64,000 nucleotides of DNA, taken from contig JBCBKL010000011.1 of NCBI GenBank assembly GCA_038521825.1, positions 53,769-117,768 on the forward strand. The letters are read 5' to 3'. The position numbers and the translations under genes were made by a program. Source of the DNA: JBCBKL01 sp038521825 (GTDB lineage Bacteria > Pseudomonadota > Alphaproteobacteria > Rhodobacterales > Rhodobacteraceae). Below the pieces are notes generated by a model, which saw nothing but the letters and a program-made list of their open reading frames with translations, made no database searches and was not told the DNA's origin. Every line of letters begins with the position of its first letter. Position 1 is the stretch's first letter. Shown in pieces: positions 34,828 to 42,919 of this stretch.

Positions 34828-36438
34828 ATGAACAAGACAGCCATTGCCAGATTGCGCGACCTGCAGGATCGCCAGCCCGAATATGCGCTTGTGGGCGAGG
34901 TCGATCTTGTCGTGGTGCGGTTCGACGATGTGGTTTCCGTCTTTTACGGGCGGTGCCTGCATCGCGGGGCGCTGATGGCCGATGGCTTTGTGCGGGGCAA
35001 CAACCTGATCTGCGGTCTGCACGATTGGGATTACCGGCTCGATACCGGCGTGTCGGAATACGCCAACGATGAGGCGCTGCCAAAGTTCGGGTCTTGGGTC
35101 GAAAATGGTGAAGTCTGGGTCGACACCGATGAGATCAACGCCTGGGCCAAGGATCATCCGCAGCCCTTCAACCGCAATGCCTATCTGGGCCTCTATGCCG
35201 ATACGAGCCACGGCACGGTGGAGGAGCCCTATACCGGGCTGATCCAGAAATACGCCCGCGAGGGGCTGTCAAAAACCGGACATCATGGCGTAGTGGAGTC
35301 AATGGGTGTGCCGCGCCCTGAGCTGCCGGACTGGGACGACATTCAGGTCCTGACCGCCCAGCTGTATCGCGCACCGCTCTTGGACGACCATCCGGTGGGA
35401 ACAGAGGTTGTGATTGGCCCGAACGCGCAGAAACCCCTGCGCCTCGATATCCCCCTTTTTGTGTCCGACATGAGCTTTGGGGCGCTGTCGGAGCCGGCTA
35501 AACTGGCGCTGGCGCAAGGGGCAGAGATGGCAGGGACAGCGATCTGTTCGGGTGAGGGCGGTATGCTGCCCGAGGAACAGGCGGCCAACAGCCGCTATTT
35601 CTACGAACTGGCCTCGGCCCGATTCGGCTTTTCTTGGGACAAGCTGGACCGGGTGCAGGCGTTTCACTTCAAAGGCGGACAAGGGGCCAAGACCGGAACG
35701 GGCGGGCATCTGCCCGGCAACAAGGTCAAAGGCAAAATCGCCGAGGTCCGGGGGCTGGACGAAGGACAGGACGCAATTTCGCCATCGCGGTTTCCCGATT
35801 GGTCTGATCCGGCTCAGATCAAGGATTTTGCCGACGAAGTGCGGGACCTGACCGGGGGCATTCCCGTCGGGTACAAGCTGAGCGCGCAGCATATCGAGAA
35901 GGATATTGATGCGGCCCTTGCAGTTGGGGTCGATTACATCATTCTCGACGGACGGGGCGGCGGGACGGGGGCGGCGCCCATCATCTTCCGCGACAACATC
36001 TCGGTCCCGACCATACCCGCATTGGCGCGGGCGCGCGCGCATCTGGACCGCTGCGAACGGAATGACGTGTCGTTGGTGATCACCGGTGGGCTGCGAAAAC
36101 CGGCCGATTTCATCAAGGCGATGGCGCTTGGCGCTGATGCGGTGGCGCTCTCGAACGCGGCTATGCAGGCTATCGGATGTCTGGGAATGCGCGCCTGCCA
36201 CACCAACAACTGTCCCGTCGGCATCGCGACCCAGAAGCCCAACCTGATCAACCGGCTGGTGGTTGAGAAATCCGCGCGGCAGCTGGCCAATTTCTTTTCG
36301 GCATCGGTCGAACTTATGCAGGTCATGGCCCGCGCCTGCGGCCACGATCACCTTTCGAAATTCAATTCCGAAGACCTCACCACGTGGAAACGGGAAATGT
36401 CCGATCTAACAGGCATTCCGTTCGGCGGCATCTCATAG
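34828..36438 (+). CDS. Rieske domain fused to FMN/[3Fe-4S] glutamate-synthase-like barrel
   Basis: A 536-residue fusion. Residues 1-105 form a Rieske [2Fe-2S] domain with ligands Cys43-x-His45 and Cys62-x2-His65. From about 165 to 530 is the synthase barrel of the GltB/MgsC family: DMSFGALSEPAKLALAQGAE, SGEGGMLPEE, the FMN loop KGGQGAKTGTGG (282-293), ILDGRGGGTGAAP, ITGGLRKPADFIKAM, and three cysteines 451, 457, 462 (Cys-x5-Cys-x4-Cys) that bind [3Fe-4S] in glutamate synthase. The glutaminase and beta-helix domains of GltB are absent and not encoded nearby. Substrate is unknown; it could use a 2-oxo acid and an amine or ammonia, with electrons delivered through the Rieske centre. AACGAGG precedes the ATG. 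Confidence 0.9.
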   Translation: MNKTAIARLRDLQDRQPEYALVGEVDLVVVRFDDVVSVFYGRCLHRGALMADGFVRGNNLICGLHDWDYRLDTGVSEYANDEALPKFGSWVENGEVWVDTDEINAWAKDHPQPFNRNAYLGLYADTSHGTVEEPYTGLIQKYAREGLSKTGHHGVVESMGVPRPELPDWDDIQVLTAQLYRAPLLDDHPVGTEVVIGPNAQKPLRLDIPLFVSDMSFGALSEPAKLALAQGAEMAGTAICSGEGGMLPEEQAANSRYFYELASARFGFSWDKLDRVQAFHFKGGQGAKTGTGGHLPGNKVKGKIAEVRGLDEGQDAISPSRFPDWSDPAQIKDFADEVRDLTGGIPVGYKLSAQHIEKDIDAALAVGVDYIILDGRGGGTGAAPIIFRDNISVPTIPALARARAHLDRCERNDVSLVITGGLRKPADFIKAMALGADAVALSNAAMQAIGCLGMRACHTNNCPVGIATQKPNLINRLVVEKSARQLANFFSASVELMQVMARACGHDHLSKFNSEDLTTWKREMSDLTGIPFGGIS

Positions 36439-36450
36439 GAGGAACCCATA

Positions 36451-38427
36451 ATGCTCGACAAGAATTTGGACTGGATCGCCGTTGGCCATGTCGATGATCT
36501 GCCCGAAGGACGGGTCAAGACTGTCACCGCCCGCACCACCTCGATCTGTCTGGTGCATTTCGACGGTCAGTGGGCGGCGATGGATAACCGCTGCCCACAT
36601 CAGAACGGGCCGCTAGGCGAAGGGTCGATCGAGAAGGGGATCGAAGAAAAATGCTGGGTGCGCTGCCCCTGGCATGGCTGGGATTTCGACCCGCTGACGG
36701 GCAAGCCGCCGGGTGGGCATGAGGATACCGGGCAGCAGATGTTTCCGGTCGATATCCGGGATGGCAGGATCTTTGTCGGGCTGGAGACGGAGCCGCCGCG
36801 TGCCCGCACGATTTCCGACGTCATGGTCGAGACGATGGTGAACTGGGGCGTCCGGTCGGTCTTTGGCATGGTCGGGCATTCGAATCTTGGTCTCGCCGAT
36901 GCAATCCGCTTGGCCGTTGGTGACGGCAAGATGCGATATTATGGCATCCGGCACGAAGGGGCGGCGGCCTTTGCAGCCTCGGCCTATGGCAAGCTGACTG
37001 CCATGCCTGCGGCCTGCCTGACGATTGCAGGGCCGGGGGCCACCAACTTGCTGACGGGCATGTGGGATGCCAAGGTCGACCGTGCGCCGGTGCTGGCCTT
37101 GACCGGTCAGGTGCAGACACAGGTCTTTGGCCCCGGCGCGTTTCAGGACATTGACCTGCATTCGGCGTTTCAGGCGGTCGCCCGTTTTTCGCAGCCGGTG
37201 CTGAACACATCCAACCATGCCGAGCTGGCCTCTCTCGCCTGCAAGAGCGCCATCGTCGAACAGGACGTGGCGCACCTGATCTTTCCCGACGATGCGCAAA
37301 CGTTGCCATCCGACCAGCGCCCCGCCGGGCCCGGCGGACGCGTGGGCCGGACCGGTGTCGCGCCTGCACAAGCCGATCTCGACACGGCGGCCGAAATAAT
37401 CGGCAAGGCCAAGCGCCCGATGATCGTTGTGGGTCATGGGGCTTTTGAGGTGCGAGACGAAGTGATAGCCTTCGCTGCACGGATCGGCGCGCCCGTCGTG
37501 ACCACCTTCAAGGCCAAGGGCCTCGTCCCCGACGATCACCCCAATGCGGCCGGTGTGCTGGGCCGGTCGGGGACCCCGATTGCAAGCTGGTTCATGAACG
37601 AAACCGACCTGATCATCGCACTTGGCGCCAGTTTCTCGAACCATACCGGCATCGAGCCGTCAAAGCCGATCATTCAGGTTGACTATGACAGGATGCAGTT
37701 GGGCAAATTCCATCCCGTTGCTTTGCCAATCTGGGGTGAGATCGGCGCGTTTTGTGCGGCCATGGCGGGCACGTCCAAGTCCGCCGGTGCGGTCGATCAG
37801 ATGCCGGAACTGGCCGACCGATGGCGGATCTGGCGCGAGGAAAAAGAAAGCCGGCTGGCCGAGGATCGGGGGCAGGGCGTGCATTCGGCGGCGCTGTTCA
37901 AAGTCTTGTCCCGCCTCGCGCCTGACGATGCGATCTTTGCAGTCGATGTTGGCAACAACACCTATTCTTTCGGCCGGTATCTTGAGACCAAGGGCAGTCA
38001 GCGTGTTCTGATGTCGGGCTATCTGGGCTCTATCGGTTTCGGCTTTCCCGCCGCCATGGGGGCGTGGGCCGCAACGCAGGATTTTGAGGCCCTGAGGGGC
38101 CGCAAGGTCATCGCGATTTCGGGCGACGGTGGCTTTGGCCAATACCCGATGGAGTTCACGACCGCCGTCAAATACGGCATGAACATCACCCATATTCTGC
38201 TCCACAACGATGAGCTGGGGAAAATCTCCAAAGAGCAACGGGCAGGCGAGTGGCCGGTCTGGGAAACCGGCCTGATCAATCCGCCATTCTCGGCCTTTGC
38301 GCGGCTCTGTGGCGCGCATGGGGTCAAGGTTTCGCAAGCCAACGAGCTGGAGGCAGCCATCGCCGAGGCGCTGGCCATCGATGGCCCAGCTTTGGTAGAG
38401 GTGATGACAGATGCCGAACTGGTCTGA
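36451..38427 (+). CDS. Rieske domain fused to thiamine-diphosphate enzyme (acetolactate synthase/pyruvate oxidase type)
   Basis: A 658-residue fusion. Residues 1-112 are a Rieske domain with Cys48-x-His50 and Cys72-x2-His75 (RCPHQNGPLG and CPWHGWDFD). From 118 onward is a full ThDP enzyme: PYR domain with catalytic Glu169 (IRHEGAAAFAASAYGK), the middle domain at about 305-440, and the PP domain with GDGG at 558-561 and the Mg/ThDP loop ending HNDELG at 585-590. The Rieske domain precedes rather than replaces any usual domain. The gene follows the other Rieske fusion by 12 nt with GGAGG before the ATG. Reaction unknown: decarboxylation or oxidation of a 2-oxo acid linked to electron transfer is the likeliest chemistry. 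Confidence 0.9.
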   Translation: MLDKNLDWIAVGHVDDLPEGRVKTVTARTTSICLVHFDGQWAAMDNRCPHQNGPLGEGSIEKGIEEKCWVRCPWHGWDFDPLTGKPPGGHEDTGQQMFPVDIRDGRIFVGLETEPPRARTISDVMVETMVNWGVRSVFGMVGHSNLGLADAIRLAVGDGKMRYYGIRHEGAAAFAASAYGKLTAMPAACLTIAGPGATNLLTGMWDAKVDRAPVLALTGQVQTQVFGPGAFQDIDLHSAFQAVARFSQPVLNTSNHAELASLACKSAIVEQDVAHLIFPDDAQTLPSDQRPAGPGGRVGRTGVAPAQADLDTAAEIIGKAKRPMIVVGHGAFEVRDEVIAFAARIGAPVVTTFKAKGLVPDDHPNAAGVLGRSGTPIASWFMNETDLIIALGASFSNHTGIEPSKPIIQVDYDRMQLGKFHPVALPIWGEIGAFCAAMAGTSKSAGAVDQMPELADRWRIWREEKESRLAEDRGQGVHSAALFKVLSRLAPDDAIFAVDVGNNTYSFGRYLETKGSQRVLMSGYLGSIGFGFPAAMGAWAATQDFEALRGRKVIAISGDGGFGQYPMEFTTAVKYGMNITHILLHNDELGKISKEQRAGEWPVWETGLINPPFSAFARLCGAHGVKVSQANELEAAIAEALAIDGPALVEVMTDAELV

Positions 38428-38439
38428 GCAGATTGTGGT

Positions 38440-39639
38440 TCAGTTCGGAGAGCGACCTTCGAGAAAGTAGGTCTTTTGCAGCGGAACGTAGGCAGCGCCT
38501 AAGGCCCCTGCGCTGCGGCCCAATCGGCCTTCGATGACCCGGAATGGGCGCAGTCCCTGTTGGTCGATACTCGGTAGTGCTGTCGCGATCTGTTGGGCCA
38601 GCCGGCTGCGCACACTGGGGGGAAAGCCACCGTCGACAACAATGGTCGACACATCAAGAACTGCGATGACCGAAACGGCCGCCTGAGCAATCGCATGGGC
38701 GGTCTGATCGATCCAGGAGTCGACCAGATCGGGATACCCGTTCCAGACAGACGGGTCCGACCGGAAATTGACCGGATGACCAGACTTTGCCGACAGCATC
38801 CGCTCAAGCGTGTATAGCGACGCGTGGTGTATCAGCTGATGGTTCGGGTCGCCGGTCGGGCCGACGGGGATCGACCCAAGCGCGCCTGCATTCTGATTGG
38901 CTCCATAAAAAACCTGTCCGCGCAGGACGATCCCGCCACCGATGAATGAGCCGACGAAGAAATAGGCGAAATCCGAAAGATCGCTGCCCGCGCCAAACGC
39001 CAATTCAGCATTGCAGGCGAGGTTCGCATCGTTGAACACCGAAACCGATAGCCCCGTGATCTCTGACAAACCGGTTTGCAGGTCGTAGCCGCGCCACCTC
39101 TCGGCCTCGTCCTTGGGCGCGCCAAGCCCGTCAAGCCAGTTCCACAACTCGAACGGGGCCGCGACGCAAAGGCCTGCTACGCGGTCCTTGAGACTGGCGT
39201 TCAATGTTGCGGTCACCTGCGAGATCTGGCCCGCCACGAATTCCTCGATCAACTGGGGGGTGGGGTAGGGGTACTCGACGGTTCGGCGTTCCCGAACGCC
39301 GCCGGTCAGGTCCATCATCACCAGATCCGCACCCCGTCGCCCGATGAGCAGACCAAAGGCAAAGGCGCCATCTGGGCTGAGGCTGAATGGGGTCTGCGGT
39401 TTGCCCACCTTGCCTTTGACCGGATTTTCCTTTTGCAGCAGGCCATCGGCCGCAAGCGACCGGGTGATGACCGATGCCGTCTGGGCCGACAGATCCAGCG
39501 TCTTGGCGATCTCGGCGCTGGCCAGCAGGCCCGAATTGCGCAGGGCTGTCAGGATGGCCCGTTCGTTGCGGCTGCGCAGTTGCGCGCCGTTCAATCCATG
39601 ACCACCCTCCAATTGCAGCGGCTTATCACCGAGCATCAT
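38440..39639 (-). CDS. ROK-family transcriptional repressor of the frc operon
   Basis: A 399-residue ROK protein with an N-terminal winged helix (about 20-85: NERAILTALRNSGLLASAEI, then TASVITRSLAADGLL) and a sugar-kinase fold after it (FAFGLLIGRRGADLVMMDLTG, then SVSVFNDANLACNAELAFGAG, GSFIGGGIVLRGQVFYGANQ). The usual ROK zinc motif CxCGxxGC is absent; the matching stretch reads HHASLYTLERML. It is divergent from frcB, with a perfect palindrome between them, so it probably represses fructose (or related sugar) uptake. Confidence 0.88.
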   Translation of the reverse strand: MMLGDKPLQLEGGHGLNGAQLRSRNERAILTALRNSGLLASAEIAKTLDLSAQTASVITRSLAADGLLQKENPVKGKVGKPQTPFSLSPDGAFAFGLLIGRRGADLVMMDLTGGVRERRTVEYPYPTPQLIEEFVAGQISQVTATLNASLKDRVAGLCVAAPFELWNWLDGLGAPKDEAERWRGYDLQTGLSEITGLSVSVFNDANLACNAELAFGAGSDLSDFAYFFVGSFIGGGIVLRGQVFYGANQNAGALGSIPVGPTGDPNHQLIHHASLYTLERMLSAKSGHPVNFRSDPSVWNGYPDLVDSWIDQTAHAIAQAAVSVIAVLDVSTIVVDGGFPPSVRSRLAQQIATALPSIDQQGLRPFRVIEGRLGRSAGALGAAYVPLQKTYFLEGRSPN

Positions 39640-39679
39640 ACTTCAGTCTCCCTGGATCAGAATCTGCCATTTCGACATT

Positions 39680-39700
39680 AATAAATCAACGTGATTTATT
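39680..39700. promoter_or_regulatory. Perfect palindromic operator, probable ROK-protein site
   Basis: AATAAATCA (39680-39688), a 3-nt centre ACG, then TGATTTATT (39692-39700): all nine base pairs match. It lies between the divergent ROK gene and frcB, two bases upstream of a TTGACA -35 element, so a bound protein would block RNA polymerase. The A/T richness contrasts with the GC-rich surroundings. Confidence 0.75.
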
Positions 39701-39702
39701 TA

Positions 39703-39731
39703 TTGACAGGAATTGCCCGACTCGGGTTAAC
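39703..39731 (+). promoter_or_regulatory. Predicted frcB promoter
   Basis: A consensus -35 TTGACA at 39703-39708 is followed 17 nt later by GTTAAC (39726-39731), a weak -10 with three of six matches. It would start transcription about 55 nt before the frcB ATG. Confidence 0.5.
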
Positions 39732-39795
39732 CTCAGGTCATCCGTGCTTCGGATATTGAATCGCCCCTGTGAAAGTTGGGGCTAGGGAGGACATC

Positions 39796-40815
39796 ATGAA
39801 GAAATTGATTGCGAGCTCCGCGCTCGCCCTGATCGGGTTGACGGGTGGAGCTTTTGCAGGCGGGCACGGCGTGGCCGCATGCCTGATTACCAAGACAGAT
39901 ACCAACCCGTTCTTCGTCAAGATGCGCGAAGGCGCCTTGGCCAAAGCAGACGAACTGGGTGTCGAACTCAGCACCTATGCGGGCAAGGTTGACGGCGACC
40001 ATGAAACACAAGTGGCAGCGATCGAGACCTGCATCGCCGATGGCGCCAAGGGCATCTTGCTGACGGCATCCGATACGTCGTCGATCGTTCCGGCGGTCCA
40101 GCAGGCCCGGGATGCGGGCATCCTCGTCATCGCCCTCGACACACCGCTGAATCCGATTGACGCGGCCGACATGACCTTTGCCACCGACAATTTCCTTGCT
40201 GGCGAGTTGATCGGCAAATGGGCGGCGGCCACGCTGGGGGACGATGCGGCCAATGCCAAGATCGGCATGCTCGATCTGGCCGTGAGCCAGCCGACCGTGG
40301 GCGTGTTGCGCGACCAGGGCTTTTTGCAAGGCTTTGGCATTGATCTTGGCGATCCAAACAAATGGGGTGACGAAACCGATCCGCGTATCGTCGGCAATGA
40401 CGTAACAGCTGGAAACGAAGAGGGCGGCCGCAAGGCGATGGAAAACCTTCTGGCGAAGGATCCGGGCATCAACGTTGTCTATACAATCAACGAACCGGCA
40501 GCGGCGGGAGCGTATGAAGCACTCAAGGCCTTTGGCCGCGAAAACGATGTGCTGATCGTCAGCGTCGATGGCGGCTGCCCCGGTGTTGCCAACGTCAAGG
40601 ACGGTATTATCGGCGCCACATCGCAGCAATATCCCCTGCTGATGGCGTCCAAAGGGATCGAGGCGATTGCTGCATGGGCCAAGGACGGCACCAAACCTGA
40701 GGCGACAGCCGGTAAGGACTTTTTTGACACTGGCGTGGCACTGGTGACCGACAAGCCCGCTGCCGGTGTCGACAGCATCGACACGACCGAAGGCACCAAC
40801 CTCTGCTGGGGTTGA
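39796..40815 (+). CDS. frcB: Fructose-type ABC transporter substrate-binding protein
   Basis: A 339-residue CUT2 binding protein with a signal peptide (about 1-21, GGAFA then GGHGV). ACLITKTDTNPFFVKMREGA, YAGKVDGDHETQVAAIETCI, LDTPLNPIDAADMTFATDN and IVSVDGGCPGVANVKDGII match rhizobial FrcB, which binds fructose, ribose and mannose. GGGAGG before ATG 39796 sets the start. The same operon encodes the permease and ATPase. Confidence 0.9.
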   Translation: MKKLIASSALALIGLTGGAFAGGHGVAACLITKTDTNPFFVKMREGALAKADELGVELSTYAGKVDGDHETQVAAIETCIADGAKGILLTASDTSSIVPAVQQARDAGILVIALDTPLNPIDAADMTFATDNFLAGELIGKWAAATLGDDAANAKIGMLDLAVSQPTVGVLRDQGFLQGFGIDLGDPNKWGDETDPRIVGNDVTAGNEEGGRKAMENLLAKDPGINVVYTINEPAAAGAYEALKAFGRENDVLIVSVDGGCPGVANVKDGIIGATSQQYPLLMASKGIEAIAAWAKDGTKPEATAGKDFFDTGVALVTDKPAAGVDSIDTTEGTNLCWG

Positions 40816-40849
40816 TCTGACCACACGTTCGGACGCAATCTGGAACGGA

Positions 40850-40874
40850 GGGCGGGCTCCGGCCCGCCCTTTTT
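40850..40874 (+). terminator. Terminator/attenuator between frcB and frcC
   Basis: GGGCGGGC (40850-40857) and GCCCGCCC (40862-40869) form a perfect 8-bp stem with a 4-nt loop, followed by TTTTT (40870-40874). Its place inside the operon suggests partial termination, so binding protein is made in excess over permease and ATPase. Confidence 0.85.
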
Positions 40875-40908
40875 GCATCCGGCGACCGGGTGACAGGAGG
40901 AGGCGAAA

Positions 40909-41970
40909 ATGACGTCAGGAGAGAATTTCGAAGCGGCTGCAAGCAACGCCGCAACCGAAGTGGCCCAGTTCGACGAACATGATCGTGGCCTTATCGGGCG
41001 GTTTCATCATGCCCTTCATACGACGCCGGCATTGGTGCCTCTGATCGTCCTCGTGGCTGCTATCGCGATCTTCGGGTTCTACCTGGGTTCAAAATTCTTC
41101 TCGCCCTTTGCCCTCACGCTGATCCTGCAACAGGTGCAGATCGTCGGCATCGTGGCCGCAGCCCAATCCCTCGTTATTCTGACGGCGGGTATTGACCTGA
41201 GCGTCGGCGCCATTGCCGTCATCAGCTCGGTTATCATGGGGCAGTTCACCTTTCGCTACGGTATACCGGTCGAGCTGGCGGTCTTGTGCGGGCTGGCCTT
41301 TGGCACCGGTATCGGGGCGCTGAACGGCTGGCTGGTGGCAGTGATGAAGCTGCCGCCTTTCATCGTCACCTTGGGCATGTGGCAGATCGTTCTGGCCGCC
41401 AACTTCCTTTACTCGGCCAACGAAACCATCCGAAGTCAAGATATCGCGGCCAATGCGCCGCTGCTGCAATTCCTCGGCACGAAGTTCAGGATCGGCGGCG
41501 CTGTCTTTACGTATGGTGTTGTCTTCATGGTGCTTTTGGTGATCGTGCTGGCCTACGCGCTCAGATCGACGGCGTGGGGGCGGCACGTCTATGCCGTGGG
41601 CGATGACCCTGAGGCGGCGGAACTTTCGGGGGTTAATGTGCGCGGCACGCTGATCTCGGTCTATGCGTTGGCCGGGCTGATCTGCGCCTTCGCGGGTTGG
41701 GCTCTGATCGGGCGGATCGGGTCGGTTTCGCCGACGTCGGGTCAGCTACTCAATATCGAATCCATCACTGCCGTGGTGATTGGGGGCATTTCGCTCTTTG
41801 GTGGGCGCGGTTCGATCCTCGGCACGTTTTTCGGAGCGCTGATTGTCGGGGTCTTCACGCTGGGCCTGCGACTGGCGGGGGCGGATGCGCAATGGACGTT
41901 CCTGCTGATTGGTGTGCTGATCATCGCGGCCGTTGCGGTGGATCAATGGATCAGAAAGGTGGCCGCCTGA
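40909..41970 (+). CDS. frcC: Fructose-type ABC transporter permease
   Basis: A 353-residue CUT2 permease with eight to ten helices. The first 45 residues are a soluble extension. ILTAGIDLSVGAIAVISSVI, VMKLPPFIVTLGMWQIVLA, GVNVRGTLISVYALAGLICA and AVVIGGISLFGGRGSILGTF are the conserved family segments. An AGGAGGCGAAA ribosome site precedes it. Its stop overlaps frcA by one base. Confidence 0.9.
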   Translation: MTSGENFEAAASNAATEVAQFDEHDRGLIGRFHHALHTTPALVPLIVLVAAIAIFGFYLGSKFFSPFALTLILQQVQIVGIVAAAQSLVILTAGIDLSVGAIAVISSVIMGQFTFRYGIPVELAVLCGLAFGTGIGALNGWLVAVMKLPPFIVTLGMWQIVLAANFLYSANETIRSQDIAANAPLLQFLGTKFRIGGAVFTYGVVFMVLLVIVLAYALRSTAWGRHVYAVGDDPEAAELSGVNVRGTLISVYALAGLICAFAGWALIGRIGSVSPTSGQLLNIESITAVVIGGISLFGGRGSILGTFFGALIVGVFTLGLRLAGADAQWTFLLIGVLIIAAVAVDQWIRKVAA

Positions 41971-42740
41971 TGGGACCCATTCTTCAAGCCCGCAATCTCG
42001 TGAAGCGCTATGGCCGTGTTACGGCGCTAGACCATTGCGACTTCGAACTGATGCCGGGCGAGATCCTTGCGGTCATCGGCGACAACGGTGCGGGTAAGTC
42101 GACCCTCATCAAGGCCGTGTCGGGAGCCGTTATGCCCGATGAGGGCGAGGTGTTTCTCGAAGGGCAGCAGGTGCAATTCTCGTCGCCCATTCAGGCGCGC
42201 GAGGCCGGCATCGAGACGGTGTATCAGACGTTGGCCATGTCACCTGCGCTCAGCATTGCGGACAACATGTTCATGGGGCGCGAATTGCGCAAACCGGGAT
42301 GGCGGGGCAAGTTCATGCGCCAGCTCGACCGCAAGAAGATGGAAGAGATCGCGCGCGAAAAGCTGAGTGAGCTGGGACTGATGACGATCCAGAACATCAA
42401 TCAGGCGGTCGAAACCCTTTCCGGCGGACAGCGCCAGGGGGTTGCAGTCGCGCGGGCCGCGGCCTTCGGCTCCAAGGTCATTATCCTCGATGAACCGACA
42501 GCAGCACTTGGGGTGAAGGAAAGCCGCCGGGTGCTTGAACTGATCCTGGACGTCAAAAGCAGGGGCATCCCGATCATCCTGATCAGTCACAATATGCCCC
42601 ACGTTTTCGAAGTTGCCGACCGGATTCATGTGCACAGACTGGGCAAGCGTTTATGCGTCATCGATCCTGCTGAACATTCCATGTCGGATGCGGTGGCGTT
42701 CATGACGGGCGCAAAAGAGCCCGAAGGTGTGGCAGCCTGA
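41970..42740 (+). CDS. frcA: Fructose-type ABC transporter ATP-binding protein
   Basis: A 256-residue single-domain ATPase, unlike the double-domain RbsA/RhaT type: Walker A GDNGAGKST, signature LSGGQRQGVAVARAAA, Walker B VIILDEPTAALGV and switch ISHNMPHVF. Single ATPase domains of this length are a feature of FrcA. The upstream extension in the same frame lies within frcC. Confidence 0.9.
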   Translation: MGPILQARNLVKRYGRVTALDHCDFELMPGEILAVIGDNGAGKSTLIKAVSGAVMPDEGEVFLEGQQVQFSSPIQAREAGIETVYQTLAMSPALSIADNMFMGRELRKPGWRGKFMRQLDRKKMEEIAREKLSELGLMTIQNINQAVETLSGGQRQGVAVARAAAFGSKVIILDEPTAALGVKESRRVLELILDVKSRGIPIILISHNMPHVFEVADRIHVHRLGKRLCVIDPAEHSMSDAVAFMTGAKEPEGVAA

Positions 42741-42919
42741 CGAAGCGCCCGGTTCCCTAAACCTTTCCAAGCCTGCACCGTATGGGGGCATCCGGACCTT
42801 GCCGATGCGCGGTCCCCTGCATGACCATTCGTCAACAGGCGGAAATGCTTTCATCCCACACAGAACTGTCACAGTGTGCTGTCAAACCGCCCAAACAGAT
42901 TCCAGAACGAGGACATATT

